Positions 45,634 through 54,748 of a DNA stretch of 64,000 nucleotides are shown piece by piece. Position numbers and translations under genes: made by a program. Origin of the DNA: DATJIG01 sp050260515 (GTDB taxonomy: Bacteria; Pseudomonadota; Alphaproteobacteria; SMXQ01). The DNA lies in assembly GCA_050260515.1 (NCBI GenBank), contig JBLNCI010000024.1, positions 1 through 64,000 of the forward strand, written 5' to 3'. Every line of letters starts with the position of its first letter. The stretch's first letter is position 1. The notes under the pieces are model-generated. The model worked only from the letters and a program-made list of their open reading frames with translations. It made no database searches and was not told the DNA's origin.

Positions 45634-47412
45634 CTACTTCGACTTCGGCAGATCGAGCCGGATGTGCAGCTCCTTGAGCCGCGCCGGATCGACCGTGTTC
45701 GGCGCCTGCATCAGCAGGTCCTCGGCCTTCTGGGTCATCGGGAACAGGATGACCTCGCGGATGTTCGGCTCGTCCGCCAGCAGCATGACGATGCGGTCGA
45801 TGCCGGGGGCCGAGCCGCCGTGCGGCGGCGCGCCGAACTTGAACGCGCTCAGCATGCCGCCGAACTTCGATTCGAGCTGCTCGCGCGTGTAGCCGGCGAT
45901 CTCGAACGCCTTGTACATGATCTCCGGCAGGTGGTTGCGGATCGCCCCCGACGACAGCTCCACGCCATTGCAGACGATGTCGTATTGGTAGGCCTTGATC
46001 GTCAGCGGATCCCTGGTCTCGAGGGCCTCGAGCCCGCCCTGCGGCATCGAGAACGGGTTGTGGCTGAAGTCGATCTTCCCGGTGGTCTCGTCGCGCTCGT
46101 ACATCGGGAAATCGGTGACCCAGCAGAAGCGGAACACGTTCTTCTCGATGAGATCGAGCTGCTCGCCGATGCGCGTGCGCGCGAGCCCGGCGAGCTTCGC
46201 CGCCTCGGCCGGCTTGCCGGCGGCGAAGAACACGGCGTCTCCGTCGCGCACGTGGGCGAGATCGCGCAGCTTTTTCTGCCGGTCGGCGTCGAGGAACTTG
46301 GCGATCGGCCCCTTCCCCTCGCCGTTCTCGAAGACGATGTAGCCCAGCCCGGGCGCTCCTTCGCCGCGCGCCCAGTCGTTCAGCTTGTCGAAGAAGCTCC
46401 GCGGCTGCGTCGCGGCGCCCGGCGCCGGGATCGCGCGGACAACCCCGCTGCCGGCCACCAGCTTGGCGAAGATGCCGAAGCCGGAATCGCGGAACACCTC
46501 GCCAACATCGGCGATCTTGATCGGGTTGCGCAGGTCCGGCTTGTCGCTGCCGTAATGCAGGATCGCCTCGTCGAAGGGGATGCGCGGGAACGGCGCCGGC
46601 GTCACCTTCCTGCCGTTCGCGAACTCTTCGAACACGCCATGGAGCACGGGCTCGATCGCCGCGAACACGTCCTCCTGCGTGACGAAGCTCATCTCGAAAT
46701 CGAGCTGATAGAACTCGCCGGGCGAACGGTCGGCGCGGGCGTCCTCGTCGCGGAAGCACGGCGCGATCTGGAAGTACTTGTCGAAGCCGGCGACCATCAG
46801 GAGCTGCTTGAACTGCTGCGGTGCCTGGGGGAGGGCGTAGAACTTGCCCGGGTGAAGACGTGCGGGGACCAGGAAGTCGCGCGCGCCCTCGGGCGACGAG
46901 GACGTCAGGATCGGCGTCTGGTACTCCTTGAAGCCCTGCTCGATCATCCGACGGCGGATCGACGCGATGACCTGGCTGCGCAGCACGATGTTGCGCTGCA
47001 TCTTCTCGCGGCGGAGATCGAGGAAGCGGTGGCGGAGGCGAGTCTCCTCGCCGTAGTCGGTGTCGCTGTTCACCTGCAGCGGCAGGGTGTCGGCGCGCGA
47101 GAGCACCGTCATCTCCTCCACGCGGAGCTCGATCTCGCCGGTGGCGAGATCCGCGTTGACGGTCTCCGGACTGCGCCGCACGACCTCGCCGGTGACGCTA
47201 ATGACGCTCTCGAGGCGCACCGACTCCATGGCCGCGAACGACGGGTCGCCGACCGACACCACGCACTGGGTGATGCCGTAGTGGTCGCGGAGGTCGACGA
47301 ACAGGAGCTGGCCGTGGTCACGCTTGCGGTGGACCCATCCGGCGAGGCGCACCCGCTCGCCGACGTTGGAGGCGCGCAAGACGCCGCAGGTATGGGTCCG
47401 GTAGGGATGCAT
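45634..47412 (-). CDS. aspS: Aspartyl-tRNA synthetase, probably non-discriminating
   Basis: A 592-residue bacterial-type AspRS: N-terminal OB anticodon-binding domain (about 1-110), class II core with the GAD insertion (about 285-420), and motif 3 near the end (GSAPGIDRIVMLLADEPNIR). Residue His33 in the OB-fold, in VHRKRDHGQLLF, is the residue that marks non-discriminating AspRS in Pseudomonas aeruginosa; discriminating enzymes such as that of Escherichia coli have Leu. It should therefore also make Asp-tRNA(Asn), which the GatCAB encoded in this window can amidate. The start at 47412 follows aggtgg. The upstream frame to 47475 is not used. Confidence 0.95.
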   Translation of the reverse strand: MHPYRTHTCGVLRASNVGERVRLAGWVHRKRDHGQLLFVDLRDHYGITQCVVSVGDPSFAAMESVRLESVISVTGEVVRRSPETVNADLATGEIELRVEEMTVLSRADTLPLQVNSDTDYGEETRLRHRFLDLRREKMQRNIVLRSQVIASIRRRMIEQGFKEYQTPILTSSSPEGARDFLVPARLHPGKFYALPQAPQQFKQLLMVAGFDKYFQIAPCFRDEDARADRSPGEFYQLDFEMSFVTQEDVFAAIEPVLHGVFEEFANGRKVTPAPFPRIPFDEAILHYGSDKPDLRNPIKIADVGEVFRDSGFGIFAKLVAGSGVVRAIPAPGAATQPRSFFDKLNDWARGEGAPGLGYIVFENGEGKGPIAKFLDADRQKKLRDLAHVRDGDAVFFAAGKPAEAAKLAGLARTRIGEQLDLIEKNVFRFCWVTDFPMYERDETTGKIDFSHNPFSMPQGGLEALETRDPLTIKAYQYDIVCNGVELSSGAIRNHLPEIMYKAFEIAGYTREQLESKFGGMLSAFKFGAPPHGGSAPGIDRIVMLLADEPNIREVILFPMTQKAEDLLMQAPNTVDPARLKELHIRLDLPKSK

Positions 47413-47598
47413 AAGCCACCTTTTTGAGCCGTTTCCCGCCCGCGGGACGGCGATTCGCCGTGCGCCAAAACGCATACTCGCGAGGGCCTTGTCAAGGGCG
47501 CGCGGCCGCGGCCGCCGACCGCGATTGCCCCGGGAATCCCACGGTCCCGGCCGCGTCCACGCTTCCTATGTCGCCGCGTTTTCGTGTACACATCCCCG

Positions 47599-48786
47599 AT
47601 GCTCGTTGTGACCGACACGCCGGCGCTTGCCGCCCTCTGCGACCGCCTTGCGTCCGCCGACTTCATCACCGTCGACACCGAGTTCATGCGCGAGCGCACC
47701 TATTGGCCGAAGCTGTGCCTGGTGCAACTCGCCGGCCCCGACGAGGCGGCCGTGGTCGACGCTCAAGCCCCCGGGATCGACCTGGCGCCGCTGTTCGCGC
47801 TGATGAACGACCCGCGCGTGCTCAAGGTGTTCCACGCGGCGCGGCAGGACATCGAGATCTTCCACCACCTCACCGGAACGATTCCCGCGCCGATCTTCGA
47901 CACCCAGGTGGCGGCGATGGTGTGCGGCTTCGGCGAGTCGGTCGGCTACGAGACGCTCGCCTCCAAGCTGGCCCGGGCGCGGATCGACAAGAGCATGCGC
48001 TTCACCGACTGGTCGCGCCGGCCGCTCTCCGAGAAGCAGCTCCATTACGCGCTGGCCGACGTCACCCACCTGCGCATCGCCTACGAGAAGCTCGCCCACC
48101 GCCTGACCGAGACCGGCCGCATCGACTGGGTCGCAGAGGAGATGGCGGTGCTGTCGAGCCCCGCCACCTACGTCACGCAGCCCGAGGACGCATGGAAGCG
48201 CCTGCGCCTGCGCTCGGCGAACCCGCGGTTCCTCTCGGTCGTGCGGGCGCTTGCCGCGTGGCGCGAGCGCGAGGCGCAGGCGCGCGACCTGCCGCGCAGC
48301 CGCGTGCTCCGGGACGAAGTGCTGCTCGACATCGCCGCCCAGGCGCCCACCAACGAGGACGAGCTCGCGCGCACGCGGAGCGTGTCGCGCAGCGGCCTTG
48401 CCGGGTGGATGAAGGATGGAATCCTCGCCGCCGTCGCGGAGGCGCGGGCGATCCCCGAGAGCGAGCTTCCTCGAATGCCGGAGCGCCGTGAGCTGCCGCG
48501 CGGCTTGGGTCCCGTGGTCGACCTCCTCAAGGTGCTGCTCAAGATGACGTCCGAGGCCGAGGACGTGGCCCCGCGCCTGATCGCCTCGTCCGAGGACCTC
48601 GAGGAGATCGCGGCCAACGACGGAGCCGACGTTCCGGCGCTGTCCGGCTGGCGGTTCGATGTGTTCGGGCGTCACGCGGTGCGGCTGAAGAAGGGCGAGG
48701 TCGCGCTCGCTGTCAAAGGCCGCGAGATGCTGCTGGTCGAGACCGGCGTCGGCCAGACCAGAGCCGCCGCCCCCGCCCGCGCCTGA
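47599..48786 (+). CDS. rnd: Ribonuclease D
   Basis: A 395-residue 3'-5' exoribonuclease of the DEDDy class that trims tRNA and other stable RNA. The acidic residues are in ITVDTEFMRE, HAARQDIEIF and the YALADVTHL motif with the Tyr. HRDC helical domains follow (about 205-285, and a second one less clear). I take the ATG at 47599; a GTG 15 bases earlier is possible, and neither has a strong ribosome site. It is divergent from aspS and converges on ppx with 3 bases between. Confidence 0.94.
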   Translation: MLVVTDTPALAALCDRLASADFITVDTEFMRERTYWPKLCLVQLAGPDEAAVVDAQAPGIDLAPLFALMNDPRVLKVFHAARQDIEIFHHLTGTIPAPIFDTQVAAMVCGFGESVGYETLASKLARARIDKSMRFTDWSRRPLSEKQLHYALADVTHLRIAYEKLAHRLTETGRIDWVAEEMAVLSSPATYVTQPEDAWKRLRLRSANPRFLSVVRALAAWREREAQARDLPRSRVLRDEVLLDIAAQAPTNEDELARTRSVSRSGLAGWMKDGILAAVAEARAIPESELPRMPERRELPRGLGPVVDLLKVLLKMTSEAEDVAPRLIASSEDLEEIAANDGADVPALSGWRFDVFGRHAVRLKKGEVALAVKGREMLLVETGVGQTRAAAPARA

Positions 48787-48789
48787 GCG

Positions 48790-50361
48790 TCAGCTCTCCG
48801 ACAGCACGATGCGGCTGCCGCCGCCGATCTCGGCCTTGCGGTCGAGCGAGCGCGCCAGACTGACCAACCGCTGCTTGGTGGTCTCGCCGACCAGGTTCTC
48901 GCTCCCCTTCGGAATCGTCAGCACCAACGACTTCTTGTCGAGGGCGAGCGGCGTCTGGGCGAGGATGTCCATGTTCCCGGCCGAGAGCGCATAGGCCAGG
49001 CGCAGCGCCCGGCCGAGGATACGCGCCCGCCTGACATCGTCGTCGGACAGAAACGCGCGCATCGCCTTCGCCGACCCCGATTCGACTCCACCCCCGTACC
49101 GCACCTTGATCGCGAGCGCGAGGAATGCGCGGCCGGGGTGGTCGATGCCGGTCGCCGACATACGGAGGATCCGGCAGTAGGCCTGCTCCGAGCGGTAGTC
49201 GGGATGCTCCTGCCAGGCGATGTCGGACAGCAGGCACGCCGCGTAGCGGAGGCGCTTCTCGGCGACGGTCTCCTTCGCGAACAGGGGCTGGATCCAGGCG
49301 AGGAGCTCGGCGCTGCGGTCGCCGAACCGGCCCTCGGTGCGGGCGATGCGCCGGGCGTCGACGATGAACGGATCGAGCGCCCGATCCTGCGGCGCCAGCT
49401 TCGCGAACAGGTAGCCTTCGCGGAGCCCCTGCGCCGAGAAGACGAGGCGCGACGGCTTCATTTCGGCGATGACCCGCCGCAGCACGAGCGCGGCGTAGGG
49501 AAGCGTCTCAAGACGCTTCTTCGGGACGCGCGGGATCTTCGCCAGCGTCGAGGGCGACAGCCCCATGATGACGTCGAGCAGCTTCGCCGCCTCGCCCGCC
49601 TCGATCGTGTATTCGTGGATGACGTGCAGCGGGTAGTCGCGCTGCGACATGTGCACGGTCGCGAGCGCGCGCCACGAGCCGCCGACGGGATAGAAGGCCT
49701 GGCCCTGCAGCGAGCGGATCCAGGCCGTCTGTGCGAGCGCATCCTCGACGATCTTGCGCGCCTTCTTGTGGCTCCCGTCGCTGTTGCCCATCAGCCGCAG
49801 CGAGCCGATGGGCAGCGTGGCGGTGCGTTTCGGCGTCGCGCGATCGAGCTCCGCGAGCTCGAGGCTGCCGCCGCCGAGGTCGCCCATCAGGCCGTGGGCG
49901 TCGGGAATCCCCGCCACGACGCCGAGCGCGGAATACGCCGCCTCCGCCTCGCCCTTCAGGATTTCGACCTTGGCGCCGAAGCGCTGCTCGATCTCGGCGA
50001 CGAACGCCGGACCGTCGGCTGCGGCGCGCACCGCTTCGGTCGCGAGCACGGCCGGTCGCCGCACGCCCATGAACGACGCCGCCGCGAAGAACCGCGCGAG
50101 ATTCTCGATGGCGCCGGCGCGCCCCTCGGGGTTGAGGCGCCCCGTCTCGCTCAGACCGCGACCGAGGCCGCACAGCGCGCGCTCATTGAAGATCGGGATG
50201 GGCACGCGCCCGCCGCCGGCATAGACGACAAGACGAACCGAGTGCGACCCGATGTCGATGACGCCTTCGCGGGCCTCGCTGAGGTGGGACTGCCACGTCG
50301 GCTCGGCAGTCTTGTCCCAGTCGGGCCGTCCGGCGACGACGCTACGCGCACTGTCGGCCAT
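48790..50361 (-). CDS. ppx: Exopolyphosphatase/guanosine pentaphosphate phosphohydrolase Ppx
   Basis: A 523-residue ASKHA-fold phosphatase. Phosphate-binding motifs are GVIDIGSHSVRLVVY and LMGDLGGGSLELAEL. A C-terminal HD-like helical region (from about 320, with LRYAACLLSDIAW) completes the long Ppx form. It degrades polyphosphate made by the preceding gene. The start is the ATG at 50361, overlapping the ppk1 stop by one base, with ggggagag in front; a GTG one codon earlier is an alternative. ppk1-ppx thus form an operon. Confidence 0.93.
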   Translation of the reverse strand: MADSARSVVAGRPDWDKTAEPTWQSHLSEAREGVIDIGSHSVRLVVYAGGGRVPIPIFNERALCGLGRGLSETGRLNPEGRAGAIENLARFFAAASFMGVRRPAVLATEAVRAAADGPAFVAEIEQRFGAKVEILKGEAEAAYSALGVVAGIPDAHGLMGDLGGGSLELAELDRATPKRTATLPIGSLRLMGNSDGSHKKARKIVEDALAQTAWIRSLQGQAFYPVGGSWRALATVHMSQRDYPLHVIHEYTIEAGEAAKLLDVIMGLSPSTLAKIPRVPKKRLETLPYAALVLRRVIAEMKPSRLVFSAQGLREGYLFAKLAPQDRALDPFIVDARRIARTEGRFGDRSAELLAWIQPLFAKETVAEKRLRYAACLLSDIAWQEHPDYRSEQAYCRILRMSATGIDHPGRAFLALAIKVRYGGGVESGSAKAMRAFLSDDDVRRARILGRALRLAYALSAGNMDILAQTPLALDKKSLVLTIPKGSENLVGETTKQRLVSLARSLDRKAEIGGGSRIVLSES

Positions 50362-52547
50362 CACTCTCCCCGATCGGGATTGGAGCCCTTGGGAAAGAAG
50401 CGCCGGAGCACGCCGCCCGTGCTGCGGGTCGCGCTGCCGCGCCCGGACAGGCTCGGATTCGTCATGAAGAACTGGTGCGCCGAGAACGCGGGCTCGGTCC
50501 TCGATATCCGTTCGTAGGTTCCGTCCGGCAGCATGCGCCAGCTCTGCACGTTGTCCCGCATGTTCGCGACCATGATCTGGCCGAGCACCTGCTCGTGCAC
50601 GGTCGGATTTTCGATCGGCACGAGAGTCTCAACGCGCCAGTCGAGATTCCGCGTCATCCAGTCGGCCGACGAGATGAACACCTTCGCCTTGGCTGACGGC
50701 AGCGGCTCGCCGTTGCCGAAGCAGACGATCCGCGAGTGCTCGAGGAAGCGACCGACGATCGACTTCACGCGGATGCGATCGCTCATTCCGGGAACGCCGG
50801 GCCGCAGGCAACAGATGCCGCGCACGACGAGGTCGATCTCCACGCCCGCCTGCGAAGCGCGATAAAGCGCGTCGATGATCGCGGGGTCGACCAGCGCGTT
50901 CATCTTGGCCCAGATCGACGCCGGTCGTCCGGCGCGCGCGTGGGCGATCTCGGAATCGATGTGCGCGACGAGCGTCTCGCGCAGGTTGATCGGCGACGCC
51001 GCGATCTTCTCGAACGATTCGGGGCGCGCGTAGCCGGTCATGAAGTTGAACAGCCGCGCGGCATCCCGGCACAGTGCCGGATCGGAGCTGAACAGCGACA
51101 GATCGGTGTACACCTTCGCCGTGATCGGATGGTAGTTGCCCGTCCCGTAGTGCACGTAGCTCTTGAGATCGGCGCCTTCGCGGCGCACGACCAGCGAGAC
51201 CTTGGCGTGGGTCTTGAGCTTGATGAAGCCGAACACCACCTGGGCGCCCGCGCGTTCGAGATCGCGCGACCAGCGGATGTTCGCTTCCTCGTCGAAGCGC
51301 GCCTTGAGCTCGACCATTGCGGTCACCGACTTGCCGGCTTCGGCGGCCTCGATCAGCGCCTTGACGATCGGGCTGTCCTCGCTGGTGCGATAGAGCGTCT
51401 GCTTGATCGAGACCACGTTCGGGTCGCGCGCGGCCTGGCGCAGAAACTGCACGACGACGTCGAAGCTCTCGTACGGGTGATGGACGAGGATGTCCTTGGC
51501 CGCGATCGCCGCGAAGCAGTCGCCGTCGTAGTCGCGGATACGTTCCGGGAACCGCGCGTTGTACGGCGGGAACAGGAGATCGGGACGCTCGTCGACGATG
51601 AGCTGCTGGATGTCGGCGAGGCCGAGCAGGCCGTCGACCCAGAACACGTCTTCGCCGGCGCACTTGAGCTGCTCGATGACGAAGTCGGCGAGCTCGCGCG
51701 GACATGCACGCGTGAAGGTGAGCCGGATGACCGAGCCGCGACGGCGCCGCTTGAGTGCGAGCGCCATGACGCGAACGAGATCCTCGGCTTCCTCCTCGAG
51801 CTCGACTTCGGAGTCGCGCAGCAGGCGGAACAGGCCGCGCGCGCCGATGGTGAAGCGCGGGAACAGCCGGTCGAGATGCTGCTCGACGATCGCCTCGAGG
51901 GCGATGAATCGGATCCCCTCTCCCGGCAGCCGCACGAAGCGGCGCGTCTGGTAGGGAATCGGCACCAAGGCCTTGAGCGTCTCGCCGTCCGGCCGGGTGA
52001 GGTCGAGGACGAAGCTGAACCCGAGATTGGGGATGAACGGGAACGGATGCGCCGGATCCACCGCCAGCGGCGTCAGGATCGGAAAGATGTGCTCCATGAA
52101 GTAGCGCTCGAGCCACGCCCGATCGGCGTCGGTCAGATCGCCCGCCGCGACGACGCGAACGCCGGCCTCGCCCAGCTCCTGCTTCAGCGACAGCCACTCG
52201 CGCTGCTGACGCTCGATCAGCGCCTGGGCGACGCTGTGGATCTCGTCGAGCTGCCGCTCCGGTGCCAGACCGTCGTCCGACAGCGTGTGGACCCCGGCGC
52301 GCACCTGGGCCTTCAGGCCGGCGACCCGAACCATGTAGAACTCGTTCAGGTTGCTCGCGGAGATCGACAGGAAGCGGACCCGCTCCAGCAGGGGGTGCGC
52401 CCGGTTCTGCGATTCGTCGGTGACCCGCGTGTTGAAGGCGAGCCACGAGAGCTCGCGGTTGACCATGCGGTCGCGCGGAAGGGGCACCAGCGGCGGCGCG
52501 ACGGCCGGACCGGGATCGTTTGCGGGACTGCTTTCGACGCGGGACAT
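50361..52547 (-). CDS. ppk1: Polyphosphate kinase PPK1
   Basis: A 728-residue PPK1 with the four-domain layout. The N-terminal part starts with RELSWLAFNTRVTDE; the phosphorylated His is in YVHYGTGNYHPITAKVYTD and a second conserved region is RGICCLRPGVPGMSDRIRV. It makes long-chain polyphosphate from ATP reversibly. The ATG at 52547 has ggagga eight bases upstream. The promoter region carries a candidate Pho box, and ppx follows immediately, suggesting control by phosphate limitation. Confidence 0.96.
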   Translation of the reverse strand: MSRVESSPANDPGPAVAPPLVPLPRDRMVNRELSWLAFNTRVTDESQNRAHPLLERVRFLSISASNLNEFYMVRVAGLKAQVRAGVHTLSDDGLAPERQLDEIHSVAQALIERQQREWLSLKQELGEAGVRVVAAGDLTDADRAWLERYFMEHIFPILTPLAVDPAHPFPFIPNLGFSFVLDLTRPDGETLKALVPIPYQTRRFVRLPGEGIRFIALEAIVEQHLDRLFPRFTIGARGLFRLLRDSEVELEEEAEDLVRVMALALKRRRRGSVIRLTFTRACPRELADFVIEQLKCAGEDVFWVDGLLGLADIQQLIVDERPDLLFPPYNARFPERIRDYDGDCFAAIAAKDILVHHPYESFDVVVQFLRQAARDPNVVSIKQTLYRTSEDSPIVKALIEAAEAGKSVTAMVELKARFDEEANIRWSRDLERAGAQVVFGFIKLKTHAKVSLVVRREGADLKSYVHYGTGNYHPITAKVYTDLSLFSSDPALCRDAARLFNFMTGYARPESFEKIAASPINLRETLVAHIDSEIAHARAGRPASIWAKMNALVDPAIIDALYRASQAGVEIDLVVRGICCLRPGVPGMSDRIRVKSIVGRFLEHSRIVCFGNGEPLPSAKAKVFISSADWMTRNLDWRVETLVPIENPTVHEQVLGQIMVANMRDNVQSWRMLPDGTYERISRTEPAFSAHQFFMTNPSLSGRGSATRSTGGVLRRFFPKGSNPDRGE

Positions 52548-52632
52548 CGCTCCTCCGTATCCCGCAGCGCGTGCACCCGCGGAATTCTGTCAGGATACAC
52601 CCTCGGCGGTCCGGCTCCAAACCGCTCGAATA

Positions 52633-52650
52633 GTGACAAGGCTTTGACAA
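52633..52650 (-). promoter_or_regulatory. Candidate Pho box upstream of ppk1
   Basis: Read on the minus strand, ttgtcaa and ttgtcac occur as direct repeats with an 11-bp period (7+4 spacing), close to the PhoB pattern of two TGTCA-containing half-sites. It lies about 90 bases before the ppk1 start, inside the divergent spacer with the phosphatase gene. Position and spacing fit; the half-sites differ from the consensus CTGTCAT. Confidence 0.45.
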
Positions 52651-52668
52651 GTCTGGCAAAGTCGCCCC

Positions 52669-53208
52669 ATGGCGACGCGCTTGCTCCTCCTTCTCCGCCA
52701 CGCCAAAGCGGCGCAAAAGGGTCCCGACGGCACGGACCACGGCCGGCCGCTGAACGACCGCGGCCGAAACGACGCCGCAGCGATAGGTCAGTGGCTGGCC
52801 GCGCATTCAAAGGTCGCTCCGGAGATGGTGCTGTGCTCGACCGCCGATCGCACCCGAGAGACGCTCGCGGTGCTCGCGGAGCAAGGGGTGTCGGCGACGC
52901 CGCGCTTCGAGCGCGAGCTTTACCTTGCCGAGCCTGCCACGATCCTCGACTGCATCGCGCGGGTCCCGAGCGCCGTCGGACGGGTCATGGTCGTCGGCCA
53001 CAACCCGGGCGTCCATGAGCTCGCCCGGGCACTCGTCGGCACGATCGGAGCGCGCCCCGCCACCCGACTCGCATTCGACCGCATGCGCGCCAAATTTCCG
53101 ACCTGCGCACTCGCGGTGATCGCGTTCCCCTACATCGGTCGGTGGACCGACGTCGCGCCGGGCAACGGGCGGTTCGAGTCCTTCACGCGGCCGAAAGACC
53201 TCGGCTGA
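52669..53208 (+). CDS. sixA: SixA-like histidine phosphatase
   Basis: A 179-residue histidine phosphatase of the small SixA type. The catalytic RHA motif is in LLLLRHAKAAQKGPDGTDHG, followed by RPLNDRGRNDA, and the second histidine is in VVGHNPGVHELAR. SixA removes phosphate from histidines on phosphotransfer domains or PTS proteins; many homologues are unassigned. It lies divergent from ppk1 and could be affected by the same Pho box. Convergent with the SDR gene, 10 bases away. Confidence 0.88.
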   Translation: MATRLLLLLRHAKAAQKGPDGTDHGRPLNDRGRNDAAAIGQWLAAHSKVAPEMVLCSTADRTRETLAVLAEQGVSATPRFERELYLAEPATILDCIARVPSAVGRVMVVGHNPGVHELARALVGTIGARPATRLAFDRMRAKFPTCALAVIAFPYIGRWTDVAPGNGRFESFTRPKDLG

Positions 53209-53218
53209 TCGCGGCCCG

Positions 53219-53998
53219 TCAGAACACGCCTGGGTACGCACCGCCGTCGAGGAGCACGTTCTGCGCCGTGATGTAGCCTGCCTGCTCGCTGCACAAGAAG
53301 GCGCACACAGAACCGAACTCCTCCGGGCGCCCGAAGCGCTTCGCCGGAATCATGCCTTCGCGCATCGCGCGGTAATCCTCGATCGGCTTGTCGGCCTTCT
53401 TCGCCATCGCGACGAAGTTCGACTGCAGGCGTTCGGTATCGAAATTCCCGGGCAGCATGTTGTTGATGGTGACGTTGTGCATCGCAACCTCGCGGGCGAG
53501 GCCAGCCACGAAACCGGTGAGCCCGGACCGCGCGCCGTTCGACAGCGCAAGCAGCGGGATCGGCGCCTTCACCGCGCCCGAGGTGATGTTCACGACGCGG
53601 CCGAACTTGCGGCGGATCATCGCGTCGATCGTCGCTTTGATGAGCGCGATCGGCGCCAGCATGTTCTGGTCGAGCGCCTTGATCCAGTCCTCGCGGGCGA
53701 AATTGCGGAAGTCGCCGGTCGGCGGGCCCCCGGCGTTGGTCACCAGGATGTCGGGCTCCGGACAGACCGTCAGGACCGCATGGCGCCCCTCCTCCGTGGA
53801 AAGATCACCCGGCGCGAGGCTCGCCTCCGGCCCTCCAGCGTCGCGGATGGCAGCGGCGACCTCCTCGAGCGAATCGCGGCGGCGGGCGTTGATCGTCACG
53901 TTGACGCCCTCGGCGGCGAGCGCCTCCGCGCAGGCGCGCCCCAGTCCCTGACTTGCGCCGCACACGAGCGCGATCCGTCCGGCGATGCGGAAATCCAT
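53219..53998 (-). CDS. SDR family protein with altered catalytic tetrad
   Basis: A 259-residue Rossmann-fold short-chain dehydrogenase. The cofactor motif GASQGLGRACAEAL and NAGG are present, as is the catalytic Ser140 in VVNITSGA. The YxxxK motif is not: the alignment reads LSNGARSGL, giving Ser153 for Tyr and Arg157 for Lys. Such a protein may bind the nucleotide without normal dehydrogenase activity, or use other residues. The ATG at 53998 has aaagga in front. It lies between sixA (convergent) and the hdaA gene, 33 bases away on the same strand. Substrate unknown. Confidence 0.85.
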   Translation of the reverse strand: MDFRIAGRIALVCGASQGLGRACAEALAAEGVNVTINARRRDSLEEVAAAIRDAGGPEASLAPGDLSTEEGRHAVLTVCPEPDILVTNAGGPPTGDFRNFAREDWIKALDQNMLAPIALIKATIDAMIRRKFGRVVNITSGAVKAPIPLLALSNGARSGLTGFVAGLAREVAMHNVTINNMLPGNFDTERLQSNFVAMAKKADKPIEDYRAMREGMIPAKRFGRPEEFGSVCAFLCSEQAGYITAQNVLLDGGAYPGVF

Positions 53999-54031
53999 GG
54001 CGGGGTCCTTTCTCTTCTTGTTTCTTCTCGG

Positions 54032-54748
54032 CTACTCGTCGATGCCGAGTTCGCGCAGGGTGGCCGAGGCCACGGCGACGGTCACGGCGCGGCCGCGCGC
54101 CAGCGCATTGCGATCGACCGCCGCGACGACTCGCGCAAGTGCGTCAGCCGAGCGCTCGACCCGCGCCAACAAATAGCGAACGACATCGGTCGATGGCCGA
54201 AGCTGCCGGTCGGCGAAAAGCTTGGCCAGGATCGAGGCGAGCAACGCGTCGTCGGGCGCCGCGATCTCTGCGACCGTCGCCGTCGCGAGCCGTGACGCGA
54301 GATCCGGCAGAGCGGTGGTCCAGCGCGCGGGCGCGCGGCGGCCGGTGAGCAGCAGATGGCCCCGAACCCCCGCCAGCCGGTTGTAGAGGTGGAACAATCC
54401 CTCCGCGGCAGCGGCGTCGGCCAGAACCGTCTCCGGATCGTCGACCACGGCGGCACGCGCATCGCCCAGCGCTGCTATGGGGTCGAGGCCGACGAGCGAG
54501 GGCGGCAGAACCGCAACCGCGTTCGCCCGCGCCTCGAAAATGCGCGCGAGATGGGTCTTGCCCGAGCCTGCGGGCCCGACGAGCGCTAGAGCGGGCGATG
54601 GCCAATCGGGCCAGCGCTCGATCCACGCGACGGCATCGGCGTTGCACGGCGCGATCAGGAAGTCCGTGTCGGCGAAGCTCGGGAGATGCGGGAAGTCGAA
54701 GGCGAGCTGCGCGGCGCTCGGCGGCGAGGGTCTCGTCCCGTCGCTCAT
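54032..54748 (-). CDS. hdaA: DnaA-homologous replication regulator HdaA
   Basis: A 238-residue AAA+ protein similar to the middle of DnaA. Near the N-terminus QLAFDFPHLPSF is a clamp-binding motif like that of Hda. Walker A is GPAGSGKTHLARIF and a Walker B-like AAVVDDPE follows; sensor regions are present, but the DnaA DNA-binding domain is missing. With the sliding clamp such proteins promote hydrolysis of ATP bound to DnaA and prevent re-initiation. It overlaps the upstream permease gene by 4 nt. Start at 54748. Confidence 0.9.
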   Translation of the reverse strand: MSDGTRPSPPSAAQLAFDFPHLPSFADTDFLIAPCNADAVAWIERWPDWPSPALALVGPAGSGKTHLARIFEARANAVAVLPPSLVGLDPIAALGDARAAVVDDPETVLADAAAAEGLFHLYNRLAGVRGHLLLTGRRAPARWTTALPDLASRLATATVAEIAAPDDALLASILAKLFADRQLRPSTDVVRYLLARVERSADALARVVAAVDRNALARGRAVTVAVASATLRELGIDE

